The position numbers were made by a program, and so were the translations under genes. Below are positions 12,631 through 23,149 of a DNA stretch of 32,385 nucleotides, one piece after another. Location: NCBI GenBank assembly GCA_014925825.1, contig JACGCK010000370.1, forward strand, positions 1 through 32,385, given 5' to 3'. This DNA comes from Pholiota molesta. Its lineage: Eukaryota > Basidiomycota > Agaricomycetes > Agaricales > Strophariaceae. The notes beneath the pieces were generated by a model. The model was not told where the DNA came from, ran no database searches, and was given only the letters and a program-made list of their open reading frames with translations. How positions within the stretch are numbered: position 1 is the first letter of the stretch; each line of letters opens with the position of its first letter.

Positions 12631-15309
12631 CTACAAAGTACGATCCATTGGTAAGGGAGGAAGTGGAATCTTTGGAGGCATTGGGAACTTTGAAAGTGTA
12701 TCTTTAGTGGACCCTTCTGAAAGTTCCACTAGTGGTTTATCATTGTCAGATAAATCAATGAAAGAAGATCGATGGTCTTTACCCGTACTGTCGTAAGCCT
12801 TAATCCTTTGCAAAACAAGACTGTCACGTTTTCTTGACGATGGTTTTGGAGGAACAGGTGGGGGTATTCTTGAGCGATTCAGAGAGATGGAAGTCGGGCG
12901 AGGTGGGAGAGATACATTAGGCTCTTGTAGACTTCCAGATCGTGCAAGTGGCCGAAGTCCTGGAGATGGACGTGGTGATTGCGATAAGCGCGCGGGCAAC
13001 AAATTGGGGTCTGGAGTCATGCCTTGCAAGAGACTAGATGGCCCTGATCTGAATGTCATTGATATTCTGGAAATTTCAGGTGACTGAGTCGAGGAAGAAG
13101 CATGTATCTTCCGCGTCGACACCAAGTGACCCGGGAGGTCGGACTGGCTGTCTGTCTCGCTCTCTTTGTCGTTGAAGTGCCCAGGTGTGATATGTATTTT
13201 GCTTTCGCCCAGTCGACCTATAGAATCCATACGGCTGAATGAGCCTGTTGATTCCATCATAACGATTGCATGCAACTCTGCATGAGTTAACCTGCTAGAA
13301 GGTTTGGAATTTTTTCTCTGCTGCACTGTCGGAATTTCGGGCTGCAGTGACAGGTAGAGATCAAAGTGAGGATAAATGGCGGGATCTAGAACAATCTTGA
13401 TCAGCGATATGTATGGGTGAGTGCCTGAAAAATCATACAAAGGTTAAAGAGAGGATATTGAGCGATAGCCTGTATAGATACTAGTCGACGTTTCTTTGAC
13501 ACTGTAGAGATGGTTTCTGTTTGATGGGTTTCGAAATAGGGAGCGGGATAAAGGTCAAAGTAAGGATATACGCTTGGGTCTAAGTAGATAATCTTAAAAA
13601 TTGTGTGCCTTGGAATTGAAAAAGACACATACACATATTGAAATAAGGATACGCTTCTTGTCGGGAGCCAACCACTCGTTGAACATACTCGACCACCAGG
13701 TTTATACGCGAAGCCGAGGCCTTCATTTCAATCCCGTAAGGAACAGGATATACGTCGAGATAGGGATAAATGCCTGGGTCTATAATGCGCATCAGTTTTG
13801 TAAACATGATCTAGAAAAGCACCACATACAAAGATTAAAATATGGATATATCGATGGCGACGAAGGTTTTAGCGTCTGTAATTCATCTTTCCGTGGTATA
13901 CCCCTTTCAGTTGAAGAGGTTGTTGTGACAGAGCCATATGCCGCAGTATATATTTCGAGGAACGGATAGATATTCGGGTCTATGAGTCGAGTGTTAATCA
14001 GTACCATATCTAAAAGAAGTCAAGTTGGCACAAACAGAGGTTAAAGAATGGATAAGCTGTTGCCAATGTATTTGTCGAAATATTCCTAGTATCGATATTT
14101 CCTGAGATTGAAACGGCTGAGATCATGGCTAAGCTTTGGCAAATATCTGTACTCACTCCCAGTATCAACCAGGGCTGGATATATGTCAAAGTGAGGATAG
14201 ACAGCAGGATCTATGAGGAAAGGTCAATAATATTTTCCATTAAACAGCGAGGAGGTACATACACAGATTGAACATTGGATAATATCCCAGCTTCTGATTG
14301 CCAAGAGGAATCGGACCTTTTGCAAGTGGATGGGTTAAACAAGAAAAAACACCGTGGCAGCAATATACGCACCAAAATTTTCGATCGTCGTTATGGAAGG
14401 ATAAAGATCGAAGAATGGATAAACAGGGGGATCTGATCAAAAAGTCAGTGTAGATCATACCGCGTACCGCGCACCTCTGCGTACAAGGACTTACAAAGAT
14501 TGAAATGAGGATACACCGAATGAGAGCTTCTCCCCACTGCACAGGTCTCCGACGGCGTAAGTAGACGCCTGATGGAATAGTGTACCGGAAGCTCCGGGTC
14601 TGCCCAGTCAAATAAATACCACCAGGCTTTGAATCATGTAAAAATTGCTGCTCACAAATTTCGAACTCAGGATACTGCGATTTTGGTCCATACATATATA
14701 ATGAAAGGTAATTGAAAAAGGGCGACAGAATAGGAGGATCTAAGAGATTAACAGGCGTTAATGCAAGTCTCGATGTAGCAGTGATAAATCTTACACAGGT
14801 TGAAGAATGGATATGACACTGTGCCCTGGCTCATTTTGCTCCGCCAATTCACAGTTGAATAGATATGACCCAAATTATACGGATAAACTTCAATATCTAT
14901 AGTAGCCGGAAATATGTTGTCCAAGTTGTAAGGATAGTCTTCGTTTTCTTGAGATCGAGAAACAAGCGGGTGCTTGCCGTGGGGCATAATGGCTACATAT
15001 ATCTGGCTCAAGTCGTGGGAATAGCCCTTCTCGTTAAGCTCTTGAGCGACGTTCTCTTCAGTTCGAGTGACTGGAGGGTATATGTTGCTGAGGTTGTGCG
15101 GATAAGCATGGTGTCGGATTTTCTCGACTCCCGACACGACAGGATATATAGCACGCAGCGTATGAGGATAGTCACTCATTTCTTGGGTCGAGTCAGAAGA
15201 GAACTCTGACGGCGAAACTCTGACCCACCTAAATTGATCCTTCCTTGCTCAGTTGGGTTCGCCTTTATGATAGAGGGATAGATATCGAAATAAGGATACT
15301 GCGGTCGAT
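12631..15309 (-). repeat. Array of YP-module exons with phase-1 tyrosine-split junctions
   Basis: Module exons read, at each boundary, YPxFNL then Y split by the intron (T|AT or T|AC), then a segment such as PxIYPxFDLYP. Clear module starts are YPPVYPFFDLYP, YPAVYPHFDIYP, YPNIYPFLEIYT, YPGIYPYLDVYP, YPSVYPYFDLYP and YPAIYPHFDLYL. Module ends include YPYINI, YPFFNL, YPEFEI, YPHFNL, YPMFNL, YPYFNL, YPYFNM and YPLFNL. Two modules (14739-14656 and 14599-14495) have lost the opening motif. Coding lengths are 84, 105, 114, 120, 150, 147 and 141 nt, all multiples of three. Two modules carry an extra internal phase-1 intron. The nucleotide sequences of the modules are well diverged while the motif is kept. 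Confidence 0.85.
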
Positions 15310-17368
15310 CTAAACCAGTTTATTATTTATCATTAGTTGTAATAACAATTGGAAGTCATGGTACTCACAGATATTGATATATGGATATCCGAAGGTCCAA
15401 TGATGTGACATCGATGAGGTCATGGAAGAAGTGACTTCACCCTGCGACACAGAGTGGGAGCTATTGTAAGGCCAGACATGAGACCAAGGCCTAGTGGAAA
15501 TCTCTGCGTTCAATGGCGCAGCTGCGTCTCTAAAATCAGCAGAAGAGGCCGCTTTAGATTTTGCTTGGCTGTGTTCGGTGTAAGGCCAAACGTGAGACCA
15601 TGGCTGAATGGATAGCGACAGCGACGAGGAATCTGCTTGGGATGGCGACATTAATCTATGGTTGAACTGTCTTTGGACGTCATCAAATATCGAGCGCTCT
15701 CCAAGGTCGAGGGATGGGACTGGAGAGAGACACATTGGTGAAGGAGGATAAGAAAGCGGCGCTCCCCAGCTGGTTGCCGTCATCGGAGAACCAGGAACAT
15801 TTTCGTAAAATCGCTGAGCAATGTCAGGGGATGCTACACGTAACATCAGCATTGGTGATGGAGGATATGAAAGTGGGGCACCCCAGGTAGTCGCAGTGAG
15901 AGGTGTTTCAGGTCTATCCTCATAGAACCGATGTGCGATGTCAGGAGAAGATATGCGTAAAGATTCCAAAGAAGAGAAAGAGAGAGGACCATAGTCAGGG
16001 GGTCCACAAGACGTTTGAATAGAAAGGGTTGTGCACACAGAGCCTTCTAGACGACTGTCAAGGTGAACAGATGGCACTCGAACCCATGAAATCGGAGATA
16101 TTTCGCCTGGTGATTGAGGTCCCGCTGATGAAATTGACCAAGTGAAATCTTCCATGTTCAACTCCTCTATTTCGACCTCATGGGCAGGATCTAACGCCAT
16201 GCTATTGGGAAGGTTTGGAGGCTCGAGGCTAGTTTGTCCAGTTGCGGCCAATGGGGTAGGACTCAAATGCGCACTGGCTCTCCAAGACTTGACGCGACTA
16301 TTAAGATCCTGTCTTGCGCTTTTAGGTTCATCCTCTTGGACTATGGGCGACAGAACCTGGGAACTACTGGGAAAATATTCTGGAGGTGTGCCTAGAGCGC
16401 GCGAGGTTGGTTTGATATCCGGTCGCACCGAAGGCGATTCAAATCTTTCCACTAGGGATAGCTTCCGGGGGGCATGGCGAGTAACGGGTGCGCTGTGTTG
16501 CTGAATCGCCGAATTCTCACCAGTATCATCGTCAAAAAATCTTACGTCCGTTACGGTTGTTCTGCTTTCTCCCCGGAAATGGCCGTGAGAAGGGGCCGTG
16601 TATGGGTAGTGCTGACTGGCATCCGATACTTCTCGATGAATAGTGGAGACCCAAGGACCATACCACCTTGCAAGGCGATGATCAATGTCGAATTCAATCT
16701 TTCCGCTGATCAATGGTCGACGTTCATTTGGAAGCGGTGGATCGGAAAGATGCCCCCATAAACTTTGCCAAGAATCATCGGAAATTCGAGGAGTCAAAGT
16801 GAACCCGTCCTCAGTATAGTGAAAATATAAGCAGAGTCCGGAGGTACTGGGGAAATTAAATTCTCTGGCAATAGCTGTCAACTGTCCGAACATCTGTAGA
16901 GTTTGTTAGTCCGGCCTGTAAGAGAAGAGATCTCACACAACATACCGATGGGAACAGAGGCATAACTATGCCTTGCGACAGCCGGTTGTAAGGCCCATTG
17001 CTCGTGATTTGCGCTTGCCCACGTTCCTGAAGCAGATTCGTGAAAGGGATGACGATAATCAAAGGCTTGCTGCTCCTTAACTGGCTTGAACTTGCTCTAT
17101 CTTTATTGTCACGCAATCCCGTGGGGTGATACGGAATTGAGGACGTTTTCCTCATGCGGGAGCCTGGCATGTCGGGGCTAAGACCAACTTCATGCAGTCC
17201 GAAGTCTTGACCCGAAAGCGGCTGGGTAGACAACATTGGAACAGGCATGCCAGGGAAGATAGAATCCGGATTCGTATCAGGAGGACTGGGGGGACCACGG
17301 GGAAATTTGAAAGGGGGAGGCCTAGTGAATGGGGACGCCATCGTACGAATATGCTGTGAAAGCGACAT
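12631..17368 (-). CDS. Tyrosine-proline (YP) repeat protein, exon-array scaffold of unknown function
   Basis: I do not recognise a named family. Fourteen exons (17368-16946, 16893-15369, 15309-15229, 15181-14795, 14739-14656, 14599-14495, 14432-14373, 14316-14263, 14210-14157, 14101-14036, 13979-13830, 13779-13633, 13579-13439, 13385-12631) sum to 4032 nt, 1343 aa, and close in frame. Exons 1-2 hold a globular-looking part (PLIIVIPFTNLLQERGQAQ, QGIVMPLFPS, QLTAIAREFNFPSTSGLCLY, RLARWYGPWVSTIHRE), then disordered sequence with two duplications. Exons 3-14 encode degenerate modules around YPxF[ND][LIV]YP. The last exon adds a Ser/Pro/basic tail with RIPPPVPPKPSS, a likely SH3 ligand, and ends PMDRTL. 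There is no signal peptide, membrane segment or catalytic motif, so a multivalent scaffold is the best guess. The 15182-15228 intron is the least certain: without it the frame stops at TRPKK. Confidence 0.85.
14795..15181 (-). repeat. Second repeat class: five YP[HY]xLxxI[YF] copies in one exon
   Basis: This 387-nt exon contains five copies of a related but distinct motif: YPHTLRAIYP, YPHNLSNIYP, YSHDLSQIYV, YPYNLDNIFP and YPYNLGHIYS, separated by variable spacers. The exon then ends with the main-array motif YPFFNL and the split tyrosine. The motif is seen directly. Its origin from the main YP module by insertion of two residues is inference. Confidence 0.8.
15466..15603 (-). repeat. Duplicated PWSHVWPY motif
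   Basis: The octapeptide PWSHVWPY is encoded at 15603-15580 and again at 15489-15466, 114 nt apart, each preceded by a Ser-rich stretch. It lies just before the first YP module, so the tryptophan/tyrosine-rich WPY motif may be a more distant relative of the YP array. Confidence 0.8.
15733..15954 (-). repeat. Tandem 35-aa duplication inside exon 2 of the YP-repeat gene
   Basis: Two 105-nt units, 15954-15850 and 15837-15733, are separated by 12 nt. Both begin with a SPDIA[HQ]RFYE core and end TATxWGAPLSYPPSPM. They are similar at both protein and nucleotide level and so look younger than the downstream YP modules. Confidence 0.85.
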
Positions 17369-17820
17369 GTCAGGGAGTTGGACTGAGGCATGGGTGGAAG
17401 ACAAGGCATACTGAGAAAGAGAATTTTTGGAAAAGAAACGCAGCAGTGACTAGCCTTAATTAGCTGTTAAGAAAAAGTTTCTGCACGGCGGGTCAGACTT
17501 GCAGTATATTCATGCAACATAGGACAAATGAACGCACATGTGAGTCCTAAAGGTAGGGACGGTAGCTGAATATATAGACAAAAGACAGCAAGCAAGAGGA
17601 ACCAGCTCAGCAAAGCTCCAGGGAAAGAGAAAGGGTTAGTGCAATGACCGCACTGGAAGACGGTGAGGATGAGTCCCAGGTAGCATATTCTATGTAGTCA
17701 TCAGTTCGGGTAACCATGGATTGGTGGCATCTGTTTTATCGTGACAGTTCTATCAGTCAAGTCTGATTACAGGTTACATCAGCTCACCACGACCTCCCAT
17801 CCTCTCATATCGTTTCCGAG
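17369..17820. promoter_or_regulatory. Divergent intergenic region, YP-repeat gene / CSN4
   Basis: About 450 bp between two divergent start codons, so it should contain both promoters. No additional exon is supportable. I see no unambiguous TATA box for either gene; the frames running into it from the left lack ATG starts in the coding frame. Confidence 0.5.
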
Positions 17821-19384
17821 ATGGAGGCAAAGCTAATACATATCTCATCCCTCAGCCAAAAGGACAAAGGGCCTGCTTTCATCTCTCTTATCCCAGACGT
17901 CCTATCACAATCAGGTCCAAACCTCGCGAAAGACCTTCATGCTTTGGTAGATACTGTTGTCAATCAGGACAGCGTTGGCCTTGTCGTTGGCCGTCAAGTA
18001 CTGTCTGAACTTGTGAAAATTCTTGGAGAAGATGCTATCAAAGATGTCGCTCTTCGAAAGCGTGTGGTTGAAGATACCCTGGAAACTGTGCAGCCACGAA
18101 TTGTCAGCTATGAAGAGCAGGTAAGCTTCTTGTGTCCATCTTAGACACACATCGATAATGGCCATTTCCGTAGGTCAATTCTCTAAGGTTTCAACTCGCG
18201 GATTTACTGGAAGGAGAAGAGGAATGGAGTGATGCTGCTCGAGTTCTTATGGGTATATCGTTGGATTCAGGTCAACGGTATGTTCAAGTTCCATTCATCC
18301 CAGAGCTAGGTTAAGATGTTAAATGATAGATCTATCGGAGACTCTGAAAAGCTTCGTATCTATGTTCGCATCGTCCGATTACTTCTAGAAGATGAAGATT
18401 CTGTCCAAGCAGAAACCTACTATAATCGCGCAGCTCTTCTTGCTCACTCGGCTAGCGATCGAGAGACCCTCTTGCAGTTCAAACTTTGCCAGGCGCGTAT
18501 AAGTGACTATAGCAGAAAGTTCTTAGAGGCTGCTAGTCGATATCATGAATTGAGCTATGTCGGCGAAATTGACGAGGAAGAGCGTCGGCATATGCTGTAA
18601 GCGCTTGTTTATAAGATGTAACGATCCTGTACAAATACTCATACAGATATTTAGCTTGGCCGCAGTTACTTGCGCTGTTCTGGCACCTGCAGGTCCCAAT
18701 CGATCTCGTGTCTTGGCTTCTCTATATCGTGACGAACGAACCGTTGATCTTCCAACATATAACATTCTATCCAAAATGTTCCTTGACCACATTCTACGCT
18801 CAACAGAGATAAAAGAGTTTGAAAAGACGCTCAAGCCACATCAGCTTGCCAAAATCGCCATCTCCTCCAATGATAGACTTGCTTCGATTGGAAATGATGA
18901 TGGTGGAGACATAGATCCTAATGCCAGTACCCGAACAGGACCTTCCACCGTTCTTGATCGAGCTGTCATGGAACACAATCTTCTCGCAAGCTCAAACATC
19001 TACAATAATATTACTTTTCGTGGTCTAGGGGCTTTGCTAGATTTGACTCCTGGCGCAGCGGAGACGATGGCCCGCAAAATGATTGAACAAGGACGCTTGC
19101 AGGGAAGTATAGACCAAGTCGACAAACTGATTTGGTTCGAAAAGAATCGCGAAGAAGATGATGCTCAAGGCAAAGCGGGCGGGCTTGGAGAGGTTGCGGA
19201 AGCCGAAGATACTGGAGCACCTTTCACCAAACGGTGGGATACACAGATCCGATTAACCGCTGCTCATGTAAGTCAATTCAATCTCATGAATACAGGTTCT
19301 GATTGGCAAAACTTCTAGGTCGAATCCATTGTTCAGCACCTTTCTGAAAAAGGGTTGCTAACATTCTCAGTGGAAGTAAAGTAG
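17821..19384 (+). CDS. CSN4: COP9 signalosome subunit 4 (PCI-domain protein)
   Basis: Subunit of the COP9 signalosome, which removes Nedd8 from cullins and so regulates cullin-RING ubiquitin ligases; in fungi it also affects development and light responses. The ATG at 17821 begins MEAKLIHISSLSQKDKGPAF. Helical repeats follow: VNSLRFQLADLLEGEEEWSD, VQAETYYNRAALL and LCQARISDYSRKFLEAASRY. The PCI/winged-helix part contains LASLYRDERTVDLPTYNILS and NNITFRGLGALLDLTP, then QGRLQGSIDQVDKLIWFE, typical of CSN4. The C-terminal helix (WDTQIRLTAAHVESIVQHLS) crosses the last intron, and the stop is at 19382-19384. I considered the related proteasome lid subunit Rpn5, but the wording of the PCI end fits CSN4 better. 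The 3' end converges on the CTD kinase gene with about 160 bp between stop codons. Confidence 0.93.
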
Positions 19385-19543
19385 TTTTGGTTTCAGAGAG
19401 CTGAGTTTGTGTATGCGGTAGCCTATGGTAGAATTGCTGTACATGTGTCGACACGGTGATCACAAATGAAGATGATGCAAATGTATAACTGATGCTTTAA
19501 CTATTGGGATAATGTAGAGATTCAAAGCAATGTAAAGGCAAAT

Positions 19544-22500
19544 TTAAGTGGCGTTTTTTCGTTCTTTTCTTTTGGCTCGTTCGCGCTTTGTCTCCAGTTC
19601 GTGCCATTCTCCTTCGAGGTTGACCAAGCTGACAGAAAGTCAGTAAACGAGTATGAGTCAAATGAAAGAAAATTGGACGCTTACCCAACTGGTCGGGCTG
19701 CCGACGGCGCTTCTTGGACAAAATAAGGAGTGTCCATAGCTTGAAGAGCAGTGATGCGTTGCATAGGGTCGTAAGTCAGCAGCTGCTCCGCGAGATCAAG
19801 CGCAGCAGGTGACATCCACCTGGTCACAATGAGCTGCCACAATACAACGAAGGACATATGTTACTCACTTTTGAAAAGCTTCCCGAAATCGATTTGGCAT
19901 AGGTTGTTGAGGTTTCACCAACTCATACCACGGAAGGCTCATGACATCCGACCAATTTTCTGTTGTCGGATTACCCAAAATCTTGAAGATAACTTCGACT
20001 TGATGGATTTCGTCCACTCCTTGAAAGATCGGTTTCTTGGTAAATAATTCAAGCATAATGCATCTAGTGTTAATTGTTAGTGACCGTCAGTCAAGGTCCT
20101 GATGGCAGTACATACCCGGCACTCCACATATCAACTTCAGGTCCATAAACAGTGGCTCCAAAGAGGAGCTCCGGTGGTCGATACCAGAGGGTTATCACTC
20201 TATTAGTATAATCCGTTCGTCTACGCTTTTGGTAGAAACGAGCAAGACCGAAATCCGCCAACTTGAGTTCACCTCGATTATTTATCAGGATGTTTGAACC
20301 TTTAATGTCTCGGTGAATTACGCCTTTGTGATGGAGATAGGCCAAACCAGCCAGCATTTGATGACAAAGAGATTTGAGATGGGCCTCTGAAAACGGAAAT
20401 TGGTTTTGTGATAGGACGCCAGTAAGATCGTGGTCCATGTATTCGAACACCATGTAGACGGAACCTAGGAAAAATAAGAAAATGATTACAAAGTGTGGAA
20501 GTTCAAATTCATACCGTTTGATACCATCATCTCATACAATCTAACAACATTTTCATGCCGGAGAGACTGCAAAAGCTTGATTTCCCTCATGGCAGTAACA
20601 GGGAATCCATCTCGCTCAGACTCCATGCGAATGCGCTTTAACGCAACATGGGTACCCGTGATTGTATTCCGCGCTTTGTAAACCTTGCCAAAGGTCCCTT
20701 CGCCAACTTGACTAACAATCTTGTACAAATCCTTGCTAGACGATGCAGGAGCTTCGCTACTAACTTCGTGGTGTTCGGGAGGCGGAGGCGAGCGCATATC
20801 GAATTCGTGCGATGATCCTCGAGGTCCAGTTATATCCCTTGCGTCTATCAATCTGGGACTAGGTTGTTCATCGTCAACCAATGGTTGGGGCAAATCAACT
20901 GTAGACACGCTCAAAGACAAGACTTTCTCATGATCAGGCAGGCAGTGCGATGGATCGTGAGCTGTCGAAGGATGTGCAACATAATTCGATGCATCTCGGG
21001 CAATGAGCTCATGTCGACGATGACTTGGACTGTCGTCGGCGACTGAGTTGTGTGATTGCCTCCAAATCGCAGGACGTGGCATGTCATAAGACGGGGGGAT
21101 GCTATTTTCTGGGATTCGCGAACTTGAACCCATCATTGCGTCGGAGTTGGCATCCATGTCTTCCTCGTCGCCAGGAAAGAACCTTTTCAGGGATGAGCTG
21201 GCTTTTGCAATAGGTTTGAAACCAGAATTCCTAAGCGGCCGGTCGCGAGATGGTTGTGTGCGTAACGTGTTCAGTTTGGAATCATGCACAAACCCGTTTC
21301 CTTGTGTAGGCAAAACTTGAGAGGAGGAAAACCGAGAACGCTGAACGTGTGGAGATGGAATGGAAGGTGGTGGTGGCATTGGTATGATGATTGTTCGTAC
21401 GCTAGGATCAGGAGGAGGATGAGAAGATGAAACATATCCGACTTGAGAAGTGTCGTGGGCTGGAAGACGCTCATGAATGGGATGTTGCTCATATATTGCA
21501 GGGTTATCATGGTCAACGAAGTGGGGATGTATTGGATGATGATTTTTGGATTGAGATATGTCTTGAATCGGGCGCTCGTAAATCGAAGGACGGTCGTGCA
21601 TTGAGGAATGAGTGTCCCTGGAAAGCTCGTATTCCATCTCAGAGAAAAATTGGGGATCCTTAGATTTTCGAAGATGACGATGTGACCGTGCCTTTACAAT
21701 CCGGGATTCGTCGGTTTTTCGAGAAGTGCCATTGCCAGAGTCCTTGACCGAGCTATGCTGGTGAATTCCCATAGCATAATTCATGGGGGGCAAGCGATGA
21801 ACGGATCGAATAGCCCCAGTGGGACTTCGGCTCGGACTTCGCTCGGAATTGAGGCTTGAAGCAGATGGACTTCTACGATGTCTAGCCAAGCTGCCCGAAC
21901 TACGAGTTGGACTGACTGATTTGCTTGGGTATCTTTCCTGTCGGTTATGTGATTGGTGCATACTTCTTTCACTGGGCGTTCGACTCCGCAAAGTCACAGG
22001 ACTCGAGTCTCTGCGTCGTCGCTTGATGGCTGGAGAAACAGAACGAGAATGAGACCGCCCTCGAGACGAAGGCCGTGACCTGTTTGATTCAGTGGGCGAT
22101 CGACTCCGGGATCGAGAATGCGAAGGTAGACGTGGGTGTTTTCGTTTGGGAGGATAATGACTCTGAGAGACTTTATTCGTAGTGTGTCCGACGTCTCGTC
22201 TTGTCCAGCTGCTTGATCAATGAGATACAATCTTAGGCAAAGTGGAAAACCTGACTCACTTGTTCAAATCGCTATCGTCAGCAGCTCGCCATTCTCGTCG
22301 TCTGGTCTGCGCTTGCCCTCGTTTTGTTTTTGATGGGTTGGATCGTTGCCCATTTTGACTGCGCTGGTGCTGGTGCTCGTTCCTGGACGTAGATTTCCAT
22401 GAAGCCGCAGGCTCCCATGCCCGGTCTTCAGTAGTATGATGTCTATTCTCCACATGGAGGTCATCATGCCCGCCAATTGGTTCATTGCTCCAATTAGACC

Positions 22501-23149
22501 TATCTCGACGTCGAGAATCCCATCCTGAGTCACTTTGGAATTTGGGGGCGGGCACATTCTTGTCCCTGCGAGTTTCTGGCCGCCAATCTGAAAGTCTTCT
22601 CTCAGGAGGACGTTCGACTCGAGAAGAGTCTGCAGGCCATTCGTCCAAAGGCATCTCTCTGGAGTCACCTGGAGGCCACCGTTCGTGAAAAGATGATCGA
22701 GTGTGGTCGTACGGAGTAGGGGGGGTGATACCCCATGTAGTGGTTTTTGGGTATGATGATGATGAAGCAGCGCCATCGAAGGGGTGTGACCAGTCTAACG
22801 ATGATTGACTGTACTGAGAAGAATGCACCGGTCCCCATCCTGACGAGTTCCTCGAACCGCTGTCGTCATACTCACTCCTTTCTGTACGAGGAAAATCATC
22901 ATTATACGGATACCTGTCATGATCAAGGTCTCTGTGGCGCCAATCATCCCCCCGACTCCTTCGGGAAGACACATCTCGCCCAGAGACATATGATGTCTGG
23001 GACGAGCTAGAAGGTCCTCTGTAGTTTTCTGACAAATGATACGAGGAATGGGGTCGTGAATAGGATTCGGGAGGAACGTCATCTGCGTGCACACTCATAT
23101 ACATGTCGCCTTCTTGATCCTTGTTAGGTCTGGTACGTTTGGATCGCAT
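19544..23149 (-). CDS. CTK1: RNA polymerase II CTD kinase, Ctk1/CDK12 family, with SR-rich N terminus
   Basis: Cyclin-dependent kinase that phosphorylates Ser2 of the RNA polymerase II CTD during elongation (family role). The start is ATG at 23149 ([15 protein letters not shown]); codons further upstream begin only at GTG. A very long disordered N-terminal region rich in Ser, Arg, His and Pro includes an RS segment near 22010-22130 ([19 protein letters not shown]), as in animal CDK12/13. The kinase domain starts near 20710: [16 protein letters not shown], the PSTAIRE-equivalent [12 protein letters not shown], catalytic [23 protein letters not shown], and T-loop [17 protein letters not shown]. 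Then come [34 protein letters not shown] and a basic tail [11 protein letters not shown] ending at 19544. All catalytic residues are present. CDK9/Bur1 is less likely because of the SR region and the KPIFQG wording. Confidence 0.92.

Noticed and set aside
13601..13969. Plus-strand 122-codon open frame opposite YP modules
   Set aside because: It runs antisense across two exons and an intron of the YP gene, and its composition reflects complemented Tyr/Pro codons.
15175..15181. ATGA start-stop overlap suggesting two translationally coupled genes
   Set aside because: Coupled ATGA starts are not expected in fungal nuclear genes. A 47-bp phase-1 intron joins the frames and fits the phase of all neighbouring introns.
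13000..15400. Regularly spaced short repeats that might suggest a CRISPR or satellite array
   Set aside because: The repeats are conserved at protein level, not DNA level, and sit in exons separated by proper introns. This is a eukaryotic coding repeat array.
22264..22776. His/Met-rich 170-codon minus-strand frame overlapping the CTD kinase
   Set aside because: It is an alternative frame of the low-complexity SR-like N-terminal region. It lies in the same exon as the long continuous kinase frame and has no domain.
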